Positions 39,214 to 47,148 of a DNA stretch of 64,000 nucleotides are shown piece by piece. Source of the stretch: Symploca sp. SIO3C6 (lineage in GTDB: Bacteria > Cyanobacteriota > Cyanobacteriia > Cyanobacteriales > Coleofasciculaceae); NCBI GenBank assembly GCA_010692425.1, contig JAAHHJ010000005.1:62001-126000 (forward strand). The letters run 5' to 3'. Numbering within the stretch: the first letter of the stretch is position 1; every line of letters begins with the position of its first letter. A model generated the notes under the pieces. It was not told the DNA's origin, made no database searches, and worked only from the letters and a program-made list of their open reading frames with translations. The translations under genes and the position numbers were made by a program.

Positions 39214-39997
39214 TTTACCCTTTATGCAACGGGCGGTACTAGGCGGGGTGATGTTGGGAATATTAGGGGGAATTTTAGGCAGCTTTTTAATCCTGCGTCG
39301 TCTCTCTTTATTTGGGGATACAGTAGGGCATTCAGCAATGTTGGGAGTAGTATTAGCTGCGTTATTAGAACTCCCTGCTACTTGGTCATTAATTGGTTTT
39401 ACCGTTGCTTTTGGTTTAGGAGTAATTTATTTAATCGACAGAACCGATCTAGGTAGCGATACGGTTTTATGTATCGCCCTATCAGGTTCGGTCGCTTTAG
39501 GTACTATTGGTTTTAGTTATTTAAAAGGATATCGGGGTAATTTATTATCAATTTTGTTTGGTGATATTTTAGCGATTAGTAATACCGATTTAATTTTATT
39601 ATTCTTACTCTTAGCTGTAACTTTAGTTTGGTTATTTATCAGTTTGCCAGAGCAAATTTTACTTACTCTTAACAACGATTTAGCCCTAGTTAAAGGTGTA
39701 TCCGTTCAAAGTCATCGCTATTTTTTTATCGTTCTTTTAGCAATTACTATTGCCCTGACTATTCGTGCAGTTGGTATTCTACTTCTTAATGGTTTTCTCG
39801 TTATTCCTGCTGCTAGTGCCAGATTAATTTGCCAGCAGTTTGTCCCTTTTTTAGTCACTGCTGCGGGGATAGGTGCGCTGAGTGGAGTAATGGGAATGGT
39901 CATTTCTGGCGCGATCGATCTACCTAGTGGTCCTAGTATTGTTTTAGTTCAGTTATTTGGGTTTTTGGCAGTAGTTTTATGGTGTCGGCAGGGTTGA
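39182..39997 (+). CDS. znuB: Zinc ABC transporter permease
   Basis: Inner-membrane permease of the ABC-3 family. The 271-residue protein has about eight hydrophobic helices and the family sequence ILRRLSLFGDTVGHSAMLGV near residues 37-56, which faces the ATPase. It begins inside the 3' end of znuC. An internal ATG at 39224 is a possible alternative start, but the first ATG retains the conserved N-terminal length. It is the last plus-strand gene of the importer; cobW2/WD40 converge on it. Confidence 0.93.
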   Translation: MNLADFLSLFSLPFMQRAVLGGVMLGILGGILGSFLILRRLSLFGDTVGHSAMLGVVLAALLELPATWSLIGFTVAFGLGVIYLIDRTDLGSDTVLCIALSGSVALGTIGFSYLKGYRGNLLSILFGDILAISNTDLILLFLLLAVTLVWLFISLPEQILLTLNNDLALVKGVSVQSHRYFFIVLLAITIALTIRAVGILLLNGFLVIPAASARLICQQFVPFLVTAAGIGALSGVMGMVISGAIDLPSGPSIVLVQLFGFLAVVLWCRQG

Positions 39998-40045
39998 ATC
40001 ATTCCATATTGCCCATAAATAATTAGAGATGTCATTCTCCGTCAA

Positions 40046-41137
40046 TCAACCAAAACCTTTACCGCGTTTAGACTCCGACCAAATAATCAACTCTCCGTTT
40101 TGACCCCCCGCAGCTAAGTGTTGACCATCTTTACTCCAAGCTAAACAGGAAAAACCACACCTAGCACCCTCTAATATTTGTCTTACTTGTTTGGCTTTTG
40201 TCCACAAACCCAACCAGCCATCATCGGCAGCAGAAGCCAATAATAAACTATGGGGATGAAACTCTAAACCTTGAATCTTACTGTCGTGTAAAGTTAAAAC
40301 GTTTGCATTCCAACTATCTTTATCATCAGCTTCTTTTTTCCAAACGGCAATGCCTTCTACACTCGATGCTGCCAGCAAAGGTGCATTACTCGATCCTCGT
40401 TGCGACCAAGTTAGATTGGAAATCTTACCAGGAAAACCTCGCATTATCCAAGGATGGGGACTACCGTATTCCAAAACCGTGATGGTATTGTCTAAATTAC
40501 CAGAAGCAATATATTTACTGTCCCCAGACCAAGCCGTAACAATACTAGCTGAGGGCATATCGATGAGATAGGGTTTATAATCCCAATCTATAGTAGACCA
40601 TACTTTGACTCCTCCATTACCCGATATAGCTATACTCTCTCCATTCGGTCGCCAAGCTAAATCTAAAACAGAAGAGTTAGCAAAGGGTAGAGTAGTTATA
40701 ACTGTTTGACTATCGGCATCCCAGATTTGTACGTAACGCCCCAAACTAAATGCTAAGTGGTTACAAGTAGGACTCCAAGCCAGTTTATCGACCCATGAGG
40801 GCGTATTATCTAAACTAGCGATTAGTTTTACTTCCTGTTCTTGTTTTCTCCCCCTTTTTAAAGTAGGGATAGTTGACCAAATTCTAACCTTGCCATCTTG
40901 TCCGCCAGCAGCTAAAAACTTGCCATCAGAAGAAAAAGCCAAACAGTCAATAGATGCTACACCTGCAGGTAATAAACTAACCAGGTTGCCATCTTGCCAT
41001 ACAACCACTTCCCCTGCAGCCGAACTAGCAGCTAATAGACCATCAGGCGACCAGGCTACTGCGGTAACGTATTCTGAGAGACTATCCTGCCATTGTTGCT
41101 GAAATAAGACTTTCCCCTTTGTGCCTACACCAAACAT
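40046..41137 (-). CDS. WD40-repeat protein coupled to cobW2
   Basis: A 363-residue WD40 beta-propeller. About seven blades are visible, for example VTAVAWSPDGLLAASSAAGE, LAFSSDGKFLAAGGQDGKVRIW and CLAWSKDGQHLAAGGQNGE. There is no signal peptide or catalytic domain, so it is probably a cytosolic scaffold. Its start overlaps the 3' end of cobW2 by 13 bases, so the two are made together. That coupling suggests it works with the COG0523 metal chaperone, for instance in delivering metal to a client; this is inference. Confidence 0.88.
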   Translation of the reverse strand: MFGVGTKGKVLFQQQWQDSLSEYVTAVAWSPDGLLAASSAAGEVVVWQDGNLVSLLPAGVASIDCLAFSSDGKFLAAGGQDGKVRIWSTIPTLKRGRKQEQEVKLIASLDNTPSWVDKLAWSPTCNHLAFSLGRYVQIWDADSQTVITTLPFANSSVLDLAWRPNGESIAISGNGGVKVWSTIDWDYKPYLIDMPSASIVTAWSGDSKYIASGNLDNTITVLEYGSPHPWIMRGFPGKISNLTWSQRGSSNAPLLAASSVEGIAVWKKEADDKDSWNANVLTLHDSKIQGLEFHPHSLLLASAADDGWLGLWTKAKQVRQILEGARCGFSCLAWSKDGQHLAAGGQNGELIIWSESKRGKGFG

Positions 41138-42093
41138 TGTTTAAAGTCCTCTCTCAGTTGTGCTTCATCCAGATTGCGACCGATAAACACCAATTCATTC
41201 TTACGGGTTTCTCCTTCCTTCCAAGGGCGGTCTGGCTTCCCATCAAACAGCATATGTACTCCTTGAAAGACAAAGCGATCGCTTTCCCCTGCAATATTTA
41301 AAATACCTTTCATGCGGAAGATATCTACCCCTTTGGTTTGTAGTAGGTTACTCAACCAGTTATTTAGTTTCTGTTCGTCTAATGCCCCAAATTCTACTAT
41401 GGCAAAAGATTTTACTGTCTCGTCGTGTTCGTGGGCAGTTTCGTTTAAAAATTCGGGGTCAATTTCTAAAGCACGGTCTAGATCGAATGCCTGTACTCCT
41501 AATAACGCATCCATTCCTAGTTCAGAATTTTTGGTACGATAGATTTTTGCCATCCCGTTCATGGCTTTAATTTTGCTTTCCAATTCATCTAATTCTTCGG
41601 GAGTCACGAGATCGGTTTTATTGAGGAGAATCACATCGGCAAAAGCAATTTGTTCCTGTGCTTCATCTGCTTCCCAATGTTGCTGAATATGTTTGGCATC
41701 GACTACCGTAACCACTGCATCTAAAGCAATCTTGTCTTTCATATCTTCATCGACAAAAAAGGTTTGAATTACAGGGGCGGGATCGGCTAAACCAGTAGTT
41801 TCAATGACCAAATGGTCGAATTTGTTGCGACGCTTCATTAAATTGCCGATAATGCGAATCAAGTCACCCCGCACCGTACAGCAGATACAGCCGTTATTCA
41901 TCTCAAAGATTTCTTCATCGGCATCAATTACCAGTTGATTATCAATCCCCACTTCTCCAAACTCGTTAACGATGACTGCTACTTTTTTGCCGTGTTCGTA
42001 GGTGAGGATGCGATTGAGGAGGGTAGTTTTTCCCGCGCCTAGATAACCAGTTAGTACGGTGACGGGAACGGTGTTGGTGGTTATCGCTACCAT
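41125..42093 (-). CDS. COG0523 GTPase, zinc-linked (cobW2)
   Basis: G3E-family GTPase and probable zinc chaperone (ZNG1/YeiR-type role). The 322-residue protein has Walker A GYLGAGKTT (16-24), VNEFGEVGID (42-51), the metal-binding GCICC (68-72), ETTGLADP, NKTDL for guanine specificity, and the CobW C-terminal domain with EFLNETAHEHDE. A Zur-like inverted repeat lies 30-50 bases upstream, and paralogues of hemB, thrS and hisI are nearby, the context that marks the zinc subgroup. It differs from cobW1 by lacking the long histidine-rich insert and the CQIC pair. Confidence 0.9.
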   Translation of the reverse strand: MVAITTNTVPVTVLTGYLGAGKTTLLNRILTYEHGKKVAVIVNEFGEVGIDNQLVIDADEEIFEMNNGCICCTVRGDLIRIIGNLMKRRNKFDHLVIETTGLADPAPVIQTFFVDEDMKDKIALDAVVTVVDAKHIQQHWEADEAQEQIAFADVILLNKTDLVTPEELDELESKIKAMNGMAKIYRTKNSELGMDALLGVQAFDLDRALEIDPEFLNETAHEHDETVKSFAIVEFGALDEQKLNNWLSNLLQTKGVDIFRMKGILNIAGESDRFVFQGVHMLFDGKPDRPWKEGETRKNELVFIGRNLDEAQLREDFKQCLV

Positions 42094-42121
42094 AAATCTA
42101 ATTCCTAAGCTCTTTTAAATA

Positions 42122-42142
42122 ATGATAATCGATCTCATTATC
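42122..42142. promoter_or_regulatory. Degenerate Zur-like inverted repeat before cobW2
   Basis: TGATAAT and ATTATC half-sites flank CGATCTC. The spacing is longer than the single central base of the znuA site, so binding is less certain. It lies about 30 bases before the cobW2 start. Confidence 0.45.
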
Positions 42143-42196
42143 TAAAAAAGCGTTTTTAGTCTAAAATTAGCCTGGAAAAATTATTAAACATTGATG

Positions 42197-43096
42197 CTAA
42201 AGAAAATTCAGAATCGCTTCTGTCACCGCTTCGGGAGACTCTTCATAAATTCCTAAAGTTCCTGTTAATTTGACTGTTTGCACCTTTCCTAACTCTGCCA
42301 TGGCTGACATTTCTGCTTTTGATTTTGGGGGTGCATTTTCTGCCAGAATTATCAACACGGGTATTGATACAGAATCCAAAAGTTGCAAAAATTCTTCTCT
42401 ATCTGCTACAGGATCGATCGCGCCAGTAACAAAAGCAGCAGGGGCATATCTCGCACCAGGTTTTGAGGTGATTTGGTGTTTTCGGGCGATAAATTCAGGG
42501 GTTAGTTTGGTTTCATCCACATAGACGTGACGTTTATACATCAAGTGGAGAAAGGAAGGGGTAGTGTTGAGATAGTATAACCCTTGTCCGATAACAGGCG
42601 ATCGCACTAAGTTTTTTACACTATTTCTTACAACCGTCGGTAAACCCATAACTCGTAAAGGTCCTTGCCAAGTGGGAGCAATTAAGATTGATTGATAAAT
42701 TATATCTGGGTTATCCTGGGCAAATTTTAAAGCGTATCCAGCAGCATGACCTGCAGCGATTAAGATAATTGGGCTTTTAAAAACGGATTTAATAAAATTT
42801 CCCAATAAATGCTGAAATAATACGGGACTATAATCCACAGGGGGGCATTGAGACTCGCCAAATCCTAACCAATCTACAACCGTAACTCGATAGTTTGTCG
42901 CAAGTAGATTGGCAATACCTTTCATCTCCGTGCGACTGGAAACCGTACTAAAAGCAGGAAGTAACAGTATGGGGTTTCCTGTGCCGACAGTTTCGTAAAC
43001 GACTCGATATTGTTTGTCTAAAAAATTCCAGTTGTAAAAATTCTTTGTCCCGCCAATACTAGAGTTGAGTTGAGTCGGTAAGGTTGCTTCAATCAT
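42197..43096 (-). CDS. Alpha/beta-hydrolase-fold protein lacking the catalytic serine
   Basis: A 299-residue protein with the alpha/beta-hydrolase outline: ILLLPAFSTVS oxyanion strand, VVDWLGFGES, then the nucleophile-elbow region IAAGHAAGY. The elbow should read G-x-S-x-G, but residue 118 is alanine. The C-terminal catalytic histidine position (usually GHxP-like) reads TGTLGIYEESP, also without histidine. It is therefore probably not a hydrolase, and may bind a ligand or partner. It lies about 100 bases upstream of cobW2 on the same strand, inside the zinc region. I do not recognise the specific subfamily. Confidence 0.8.
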   Translation of the reverse strand: MIEATLPTQLNSSIGGTKNFYNWNFLDKQYRVVYETVGTGNPILLLPAFSTVSSRTEMKGIANLLATNYRVTVVDWLGFGESQCPPVDYSPVLFQHLLGNFIKSVFKSPIILIAAGHAAGYALKFAQDNPDIIYQSILIAPTWQGPLRVMGLPTVVRNSVKNLVRSPVIGQGLYYLNTTPSFLHLMYKRHVYVDETKLTPEFIARKHQITSKPGARYAPAAFVTGAIDPVADREEFLQLLDSVSIPVLIILAENAPPKSKAEMSAMAELGKVQTVKLTGTLGIYEESPEAVTEAILNFL

Positions 43097-43195
43097 AGCT
43101 ATTAGTTAAGGGAAATCTATCTATAATGGGATCTTAGTCAGATCTTTAATTAACTTTGCAGTCGTCTTAAGGCATTGATATACACAGGACAATGT

Positions 43196-43624
43196 TCAAA
43201 TTAACTCCGCTCTTGCTTGAGTAAGAACTTTTCCCGCAGATTGGGCAAAAACCACAGTGAGTAATAGCCCTAAAATGAAATCTGGCAAAAATGAGTTAGT
43301 TAGAAATACCAATCCAGCAGTTAGTAACACTGAAGTATTGGCAATAATGTCATTACGAGAACACAGCCAAACCGAAGACATATTAATATTGTCGTTACGG
43401 TGACGAATCAACAGTAAAAAGCAGATTAGGTTAGCAAGCAGAGCCAAAATACCAATCTCGCTCATCAAACCAACTGTGGGGACTGTTTGAGCAAATAGTT
43501 GATAGGTAGCTCTGGCAAATACAGCGATCGCCGATAGAAACATAATACTACCTTTGAGCATTGCCGATCGCGCCTGGGCTTTTTTGCCTTTTTGAATAAC
43601 GTAAAGGCTACAGCCATAGTACAA
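43196..43624 (-). pseudogene. 5'-truncated cation-efflux (CDF-like) transporter
   Basis: The 142-codon frame has GCSLYVIQKGKKAQARSAML, HRNDNINMSSVWLCSRNDI and SFLPDFILGLLLTVVF. These match the part after helix 2 of CzcD-like cation transporters. The first two helices, including the first metal-site motif, are missing, and an in-frame TAA lies a few codons before the only possible (TTG) start. It was probably a zinc or cobalt exporter and is probably dead. Loss of an exporter inside an uptake island is plausible but unproven. Confidence 0.6.
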
Positions 43625-43701
43625 GATAGTTTAATTCCTAGTGGGTTAAACGAGCGATCATGGCAGTGCCAGCGAAGCTGATCGCTTCTTCAACTAAAAA
43701 A

Positions 43702-44913
43702 TCACCCAATCGCCAAACTGGGTTTTACAATTGCTGGCACGATACATTGACACGCCATTTTGCCACCGCCAATATTTCTGGCAACAGGACCAATTTGCAA
43801 AGCACCCAAACCACCCATGATAAACAAGTTGGACTTGGACAGACGTAAATGTTTGTCTAGTATGGGTAAACCGTTAACTATTTCTGTGGGATAAGCCTCA
43901 AGTACGTCTTGTAACAAAGGATGCTCTTTGGCATTAAATTTCGTACCAGTAGCCAACCAAATACAGTTAAATTGATGTTTGCTTCCATTGTGACAATGAA
44001 CCTGCCAGAGATTTTCTTGCCACTGTGCGTCGCTGACTTGACAGCATTCATCGATCCTCACCTTACCTTGATGAGATGCTTTTCTTAATTGCAGCATCAT
44101 TTCGGGAGTTATCGAACCACCATTACGGGCTTGCTGTATTTGCTGGTAACGGGCAGACCAATCGGTTTCGGCGTGAAAGTCTTTGAGATATTTTGGCCCT
44201 AACCAACCAGGATCGGCATCAAAGATTTTTGACTGTAACTGTTTTCTAGTCATTAGGGTTACAGTTGCACCCAAATTTATTGCACCTTTGGCTAAATGTG
44301 CGCTAGTTAAACCACCACCAACGATTAAAATCTTTTCTCCTGTTAACTTAAGTTGGTTTAAATTTACCTGTTGAGAATGACATAATCTATCTGAGGGGTA
44401 ATTTGAGGTAATTTTTTCTACCCAATTGGGAAGCTGCACTTTACCACTTCCTGTAGCTAGTACCACTCTACGTGCAATAATAGTTTCTTCCGTATTTAAA
44501 ACTAATTGAAATCGAGAGCGAGAAACATGTTCAATCGGTAAAATCTGAATTACTTTAGCTGGATAAACCTTATCTGTTAACTTCCAGCGATGAATTACTT
44601 GATCACAGAAATCATTAAATAGCTTTGTTCCTGGTCTGTCATAAGGAGGAAATAACTCGTTATATCTATGTTCGGCAAAGGTTCTTAATTGATGGGGGTT
44701 GGGATCGGGATGATGAACAGCAGGCGATCGCAAATAGGGAATTTGTTGTGCTGCAAATTGTTGCTGCCATTGACTCAGCCAAGTCCGACTGGGATCGAAG
44801 ACTAGAAATTTATGATAGTGCTTCGCGCTTTTTTGTAACAGATGGGTGGTTAAAGTAAGAGCCTGAACTCCTGCACCAACAATCGCTAGGTCTATATAGT
44901 TAGGTAGCTTCAC
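43702..44913 (-). CDS. FAD/NAD(P)-binding oxidoreductase, Zur-box promoter
   Basis: A 403-residue flavoprotein. The N-terminal FAD motif is AIVGAGVQALTLT (about 11-23) and the second dinucleotide motif is ILIVGGGLTSAHLA (about 195-208). ATGSGKVQLP and LATGTKF are typical of two-dinucleotide-binding flavoproteins, in the broad style of N-hydroxylating or lysine-monooxygenase-like enzymes. The substrate is unknown. Zur-like palindromes lie 15-55 bases upstream, shared with the divergent hemB copy, so zinc starvation should induce it. A link to a metal-binding metabolite is speculation. Confidence 0.8.
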   Translation of the reverse strand: MKLPNYIDLAIVGAGVQALTLTTHLLQKSAKHYHKFLVFDPSRTWLSQWQQQFAAQQIPYLRSPAVHHPDPNPHQLRTFAEHRYNELFPPYDRPGTKLFNDFCDQVIHRWKLTDKVYPAKVIQILPIEHVSRSRFQLVLNTEETIIARRVVLATGSGKVQLPNWVEKITSNYPSDRLCHSQQVNLNQLKLTGEKILIVGGGLTSAHLAKGAINLGATVTLMTRKQLQSKIFDADPGWLGPKYLKDFHAETDWSARYQQIQQARNGGSITPEMMLQLRKASHQGKVRIDECCQVSDAQWQENLWQVHCHNGSKHQFNCIWLATGTKFNAKEHPLLQDVLEAYPTEIVNGLPILDKHLRLSKSNLFIMGGLGALQIGPVARNIGGGKMACQCIVPAIVKPSLAIG

Positions 44914-44927
44914 TCGCCAAAAATAAT

Positions 44928-44940
44928 AATAATGATTATC
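44928..44940. promoter_or_regulatory. Zur-like site A between FAD gene and hemB
   Basis: ATAATGATTAT is a palindrome around one central base, five bases per arm, resembling the core of the znuA Zur box. It is 15 bases from the FAD-gene start and may work with the stronger site next to it. Confidence 0.55.
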
Positions 44941-44951
44941 TTTATTACTAT

Positions 44952-44968
44952 ATAATAATGATTATTAT
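44952..44968. promoter_or_regulatory. Zur-like site B between FAD gene and hemB
   Basis: ATAATAATGATTATTAT is a perfect eight-base-arm palindrome around one central base. It sits in the 84-base divergent spacer, 30 bases before the hemB start, and could control both directions. Confidence 0.7.
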
Positions 44969-44997
44969 TTTAATTGACGAGCTTCTAACTAGGCTTT

Positions 44998-45509
44998 ATG
45001 ACTTCTCCTAATCAACATCTATCGTTATTCCATCGTCCTCGTCGCCTCCGTCGCACCGCATCCTTACGCCTTATGGTGCAGGAAAACCAATTGACAGTTG
45101 AAGGAGGCTCCAAGGCAGTCCCGATGAAAAATTTTTTTCATCATCAAGCATTAAAGAGGGTTATTTCCCCTACACCCTACACCCCACACCCTACACCCTC
45201 TTTCAAGTCAGGAGGCAGGAGGAATCTGCCTTCTTGCCTCCTGCCTTCGTTAACGATTTGATTTATCCCGTGTTTGTTATGGAAGGGAAAGATATACAAC
45301 AAGAGATTCCTTCGAGACCAGAAATTTATCGTTATTCTCTTGCTGCTTATAACGTCAGTGGCGAATATGCGATGGTTAAAGCTGCTGCCCAACAAGGATG
45401 GATTGATGAAAAGAAAGTAGTTTTGGAAACTCTTACCAGTATGAAATAGGCGGGGGCAGATTTAACTTTGACTTATTTTGCCAAACAAGTCGCTTTAATG
45501 TTGCGGTAA
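44998..45509 (+). pseudogene. hemB: hemB paralogue (5-aminolevulinate dehydratase), broken
   Basis: HemB joins two 5-aminolevulinates to porphobilinogen. The frame starts MTSPNQHLSLFHRPRRLRR and TASLRLMVQENQLTV, normal for HemB, then is cut by a 152-bp insertion (45100-45251). It resumes [14 protein letters not shown], jumps from IYRYSL straight to [20 protein letters not shown] (some 200 central residues lost), meets an in-frame TAG at 45447 and ends AGADLTLTYFAKQVA. The deleted part contained the active site. A Zur-like box precedes it, so it was probably a zinc-sparing copy. Confidence 0.85.
45100..45251. mobile_element. 152-bp miniature element inserted in hemB
   Basis: The HemB reading LTV|NDLIYP is interrupted exactly between GTT and AAC, and GTT appears at both edges, suggesting a 3-bp target duplication. 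The ends are partly inverted (GAAGGAGGC against GCCTCCTGCCTTC). Inside are the GATGAAAAATTTTTTTCATC palindrome and ACACCCTACACCCC repeats. Its length is not a multiple of three, so it also shifts the frame. A relative lies at 38139-38270. Confidence 0.75.
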
Positions 45510-45550
45510 ATAAAAATTTCTCAAGCACATTTAGAAGTTATAAAGATACA

Positions 45551-46303
45551 ATGATTATTGCCGTATTCAGTCCTCCAGGCGCGGGGAAAACCCACTGGAT
45601 TAGCCAACAAATAGCCCAAACCAATAAACCTGTAGGTTATTTCAGTCCCCAAACCGATTCTCTACCCATTGATGCCATATATCTGCAAAGTGAATACCCT
45701 CAACTAAAGCTTTATTGGACGGGGGAAGAAGCTCAATTAAACAAAACCATTACTTATCTGGAGATTCCTTGGTATTTGGATTTAGCAGGAATTGAACCTT
45801 TACTGCAAACTTTTAACTCCCATCGAGTAGCCATAATTCCAGAGGATACAGATAGTACACAATTAAAGACTTGGGCGGATGAAATTATTCCAGGAGATGG
45901 CCTCACTAAACCAACTACAGCTTTACAGATTCATCGGGGAGTTTTGACGGGGGAAATCTTAGATTTTGACAGTCTGGCTACTTTTTGGCTGGAACTTACC
46001 CAAGGTGCTTATGGTGAAGTGATTCGGGCAAAGGGAATCTTCGATTTAGTGGATGGACAAATTTATTATGGTGACTTTAGATCTGGGGAGTTAGAATTAA
46101 AATTTAAACCCTTAAATTTGCCTCGTTGGTTAAATGGTAAACCCAATCGCAAGAGTGGTTTTGAAATAGTGGGTAGTAACTTAGACAAAACTGAAATTGC
46201 CCAAACCGTCCGAGATTGTTGTGTTCCCGAATCGGCAATTAATTATTACCAACAACAAGTAAAAGAGACTTTAGCAACCGAACCAGAGGTGGAGGTAGTA
46301 TGA
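45551..46303 (+). CDS. CobW-like P-loop protein without the CxCC motif
   Basis: A 250-residue protein. It starts with a P-loop-like SPPGAGKTHW (residues 7-16). Its C-terminal half (GAYGEVIRAKGIFDLVDG, then WLNGKPNRKSGFEIVGSNLD) resembles the CobW C-terminal domain. It lacks the GCxCC metal motif, the VNEFG loop and a clear NKxD, so it is not a standard COG0523 GTPase. Its stop overlaps the start of the next gene by four bases, so the two are coupled. The context suggests a metal-handling role; the reaction is unknown. Confidence 0.75.
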   Translation: MIIAVFSPPGAGKTHWISQQIAQTNKPVGYFSPQTDSLPIDAIYLQSEYPQLKLYWTGEEAQLNKTITYLEIPWYLDLAGIEPLLQTFNSHRVAIIPEDTDSTQLKTWADEIIPGDGLTKPTTALQIHRGVLTGEILDFDSLATFWLELTQGAYGEVIRAKGIFDLVDGQIYYGDFRSGELELKFKPLNLPRWLNGKPNRKSGFEIVGSNLDKTEIAQTVRDCCVPESAINYYQQQVKETLATEPEVEVV

Positions 46304-47115
46304 AAATAGCAGTAATGTCCTGTATCCATGGTAATTATGCAGCTTTAGATGCAGTTTTACTGGATATTGATCTACAAAAAGCCGAAAAGATTTATTGTCT
46401 TGGCGATCTAGTGGGTTATGGCCCCTATCCCAATGCGGTAGTCGAACAAATTCGTTCTTTAGATATTCCCACTGTACAGGGTTGTTGGGATGAAGATATT
46501 GTAGAAGGATTGAACGCCTGTGAATGTAGTTATCCGTCCCTGTTAGCGGAAAAAAGAGGTAAAATCGCCCACGAATGGACAAATAAACAGGTACACCCCG
46601 AAGTTCGGGAATATTTGGCACAACTACCCCATACCTATAAAGAAGATAATTTCTGTTTCGTACATGGTAGTCCTAATAGCAACCACGAATATTTGTTACC
46701 CGAAATGGATGCTTTTACTGCTTTAGAAAGAGTTCTCTCCAGCGATGCAGATATATTATTTTGCGGACATACCCACGTTCCCTATGTCCGCACCCTAGAT
46801 TCTGGACAATTACAGGTTAAAGTCTGTCAACCCAGTAGAAACGAACAACCTACTATTAGTTTTAATACTCCTGTAAAGCGAATTATCAATGTCGGTTCGG
46901 TAGGTGAACCCCGTCATGGTCGTCCAAATGCTACCTATGTTATCTATGACACGGAGACACAAGCAGTAACCTTGCGAGAAGTAGAGTATGACTATCAAAC
47001 AACCTGCGCTGCTATTTTAGATGCTGGTTTACCGCCGATTTTTGCTTGGCGTTTGGCTAGGGGTTTAGAATTTGCCGAAAAAGCCGACGATCCGACTCAT
47101 GTGTGTGAGAGGTAA
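46300..47115 (+). CDS. Metallophosphoesterase-like protein with altered ligands
   Basis: A 271-residue calcineurin-like phosphoesterase fold. Metal motif 1, normally SDIHGN, is SCIHGN (Cys8 for Asp). Motif 2 LGDLVGYG (Asp36) is intact. Motif 3, normally GNHD, is GCWDED (Cys62, Trp63). FVHGSP and CGHTHVP are normal. Thus two metal ligands are replaced by cysteine and tryptophan, which should change metal preference or activity. It overlaps the CobW-like gene upstream by four bases and is followed 33 bases later by a second, more degenerate relative. Substrate unknown. Confidence 0.85.
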   Translation: MKIAVMSCIHGNYAALDAVLLDIDLQKAEKIYCLGDLVGYGPYPNAVVEQIRSLDIPTVQGCWDEDIVEGLNACECSYPSLLAEKRGKIAHEWTNKQVHPEVREYLAQLPHTYKEDNFCFVHGSPNSNHEYLLPEMDAFTALERVLSSDADILFCGHTHVPYVRTLDSGQLQVKVCQPSRNEQPTISFNTPVKRIINVGSVGEPRHGRPNATYVIYDTETQAVTLREVEYDYQTTCAAILDAGLPPIFAWRLARGLEFAEKADDPTHVCER

Positions 47116-47148
47116 ATTAAATTACTTAAATATTTAGATTGAAAATCA

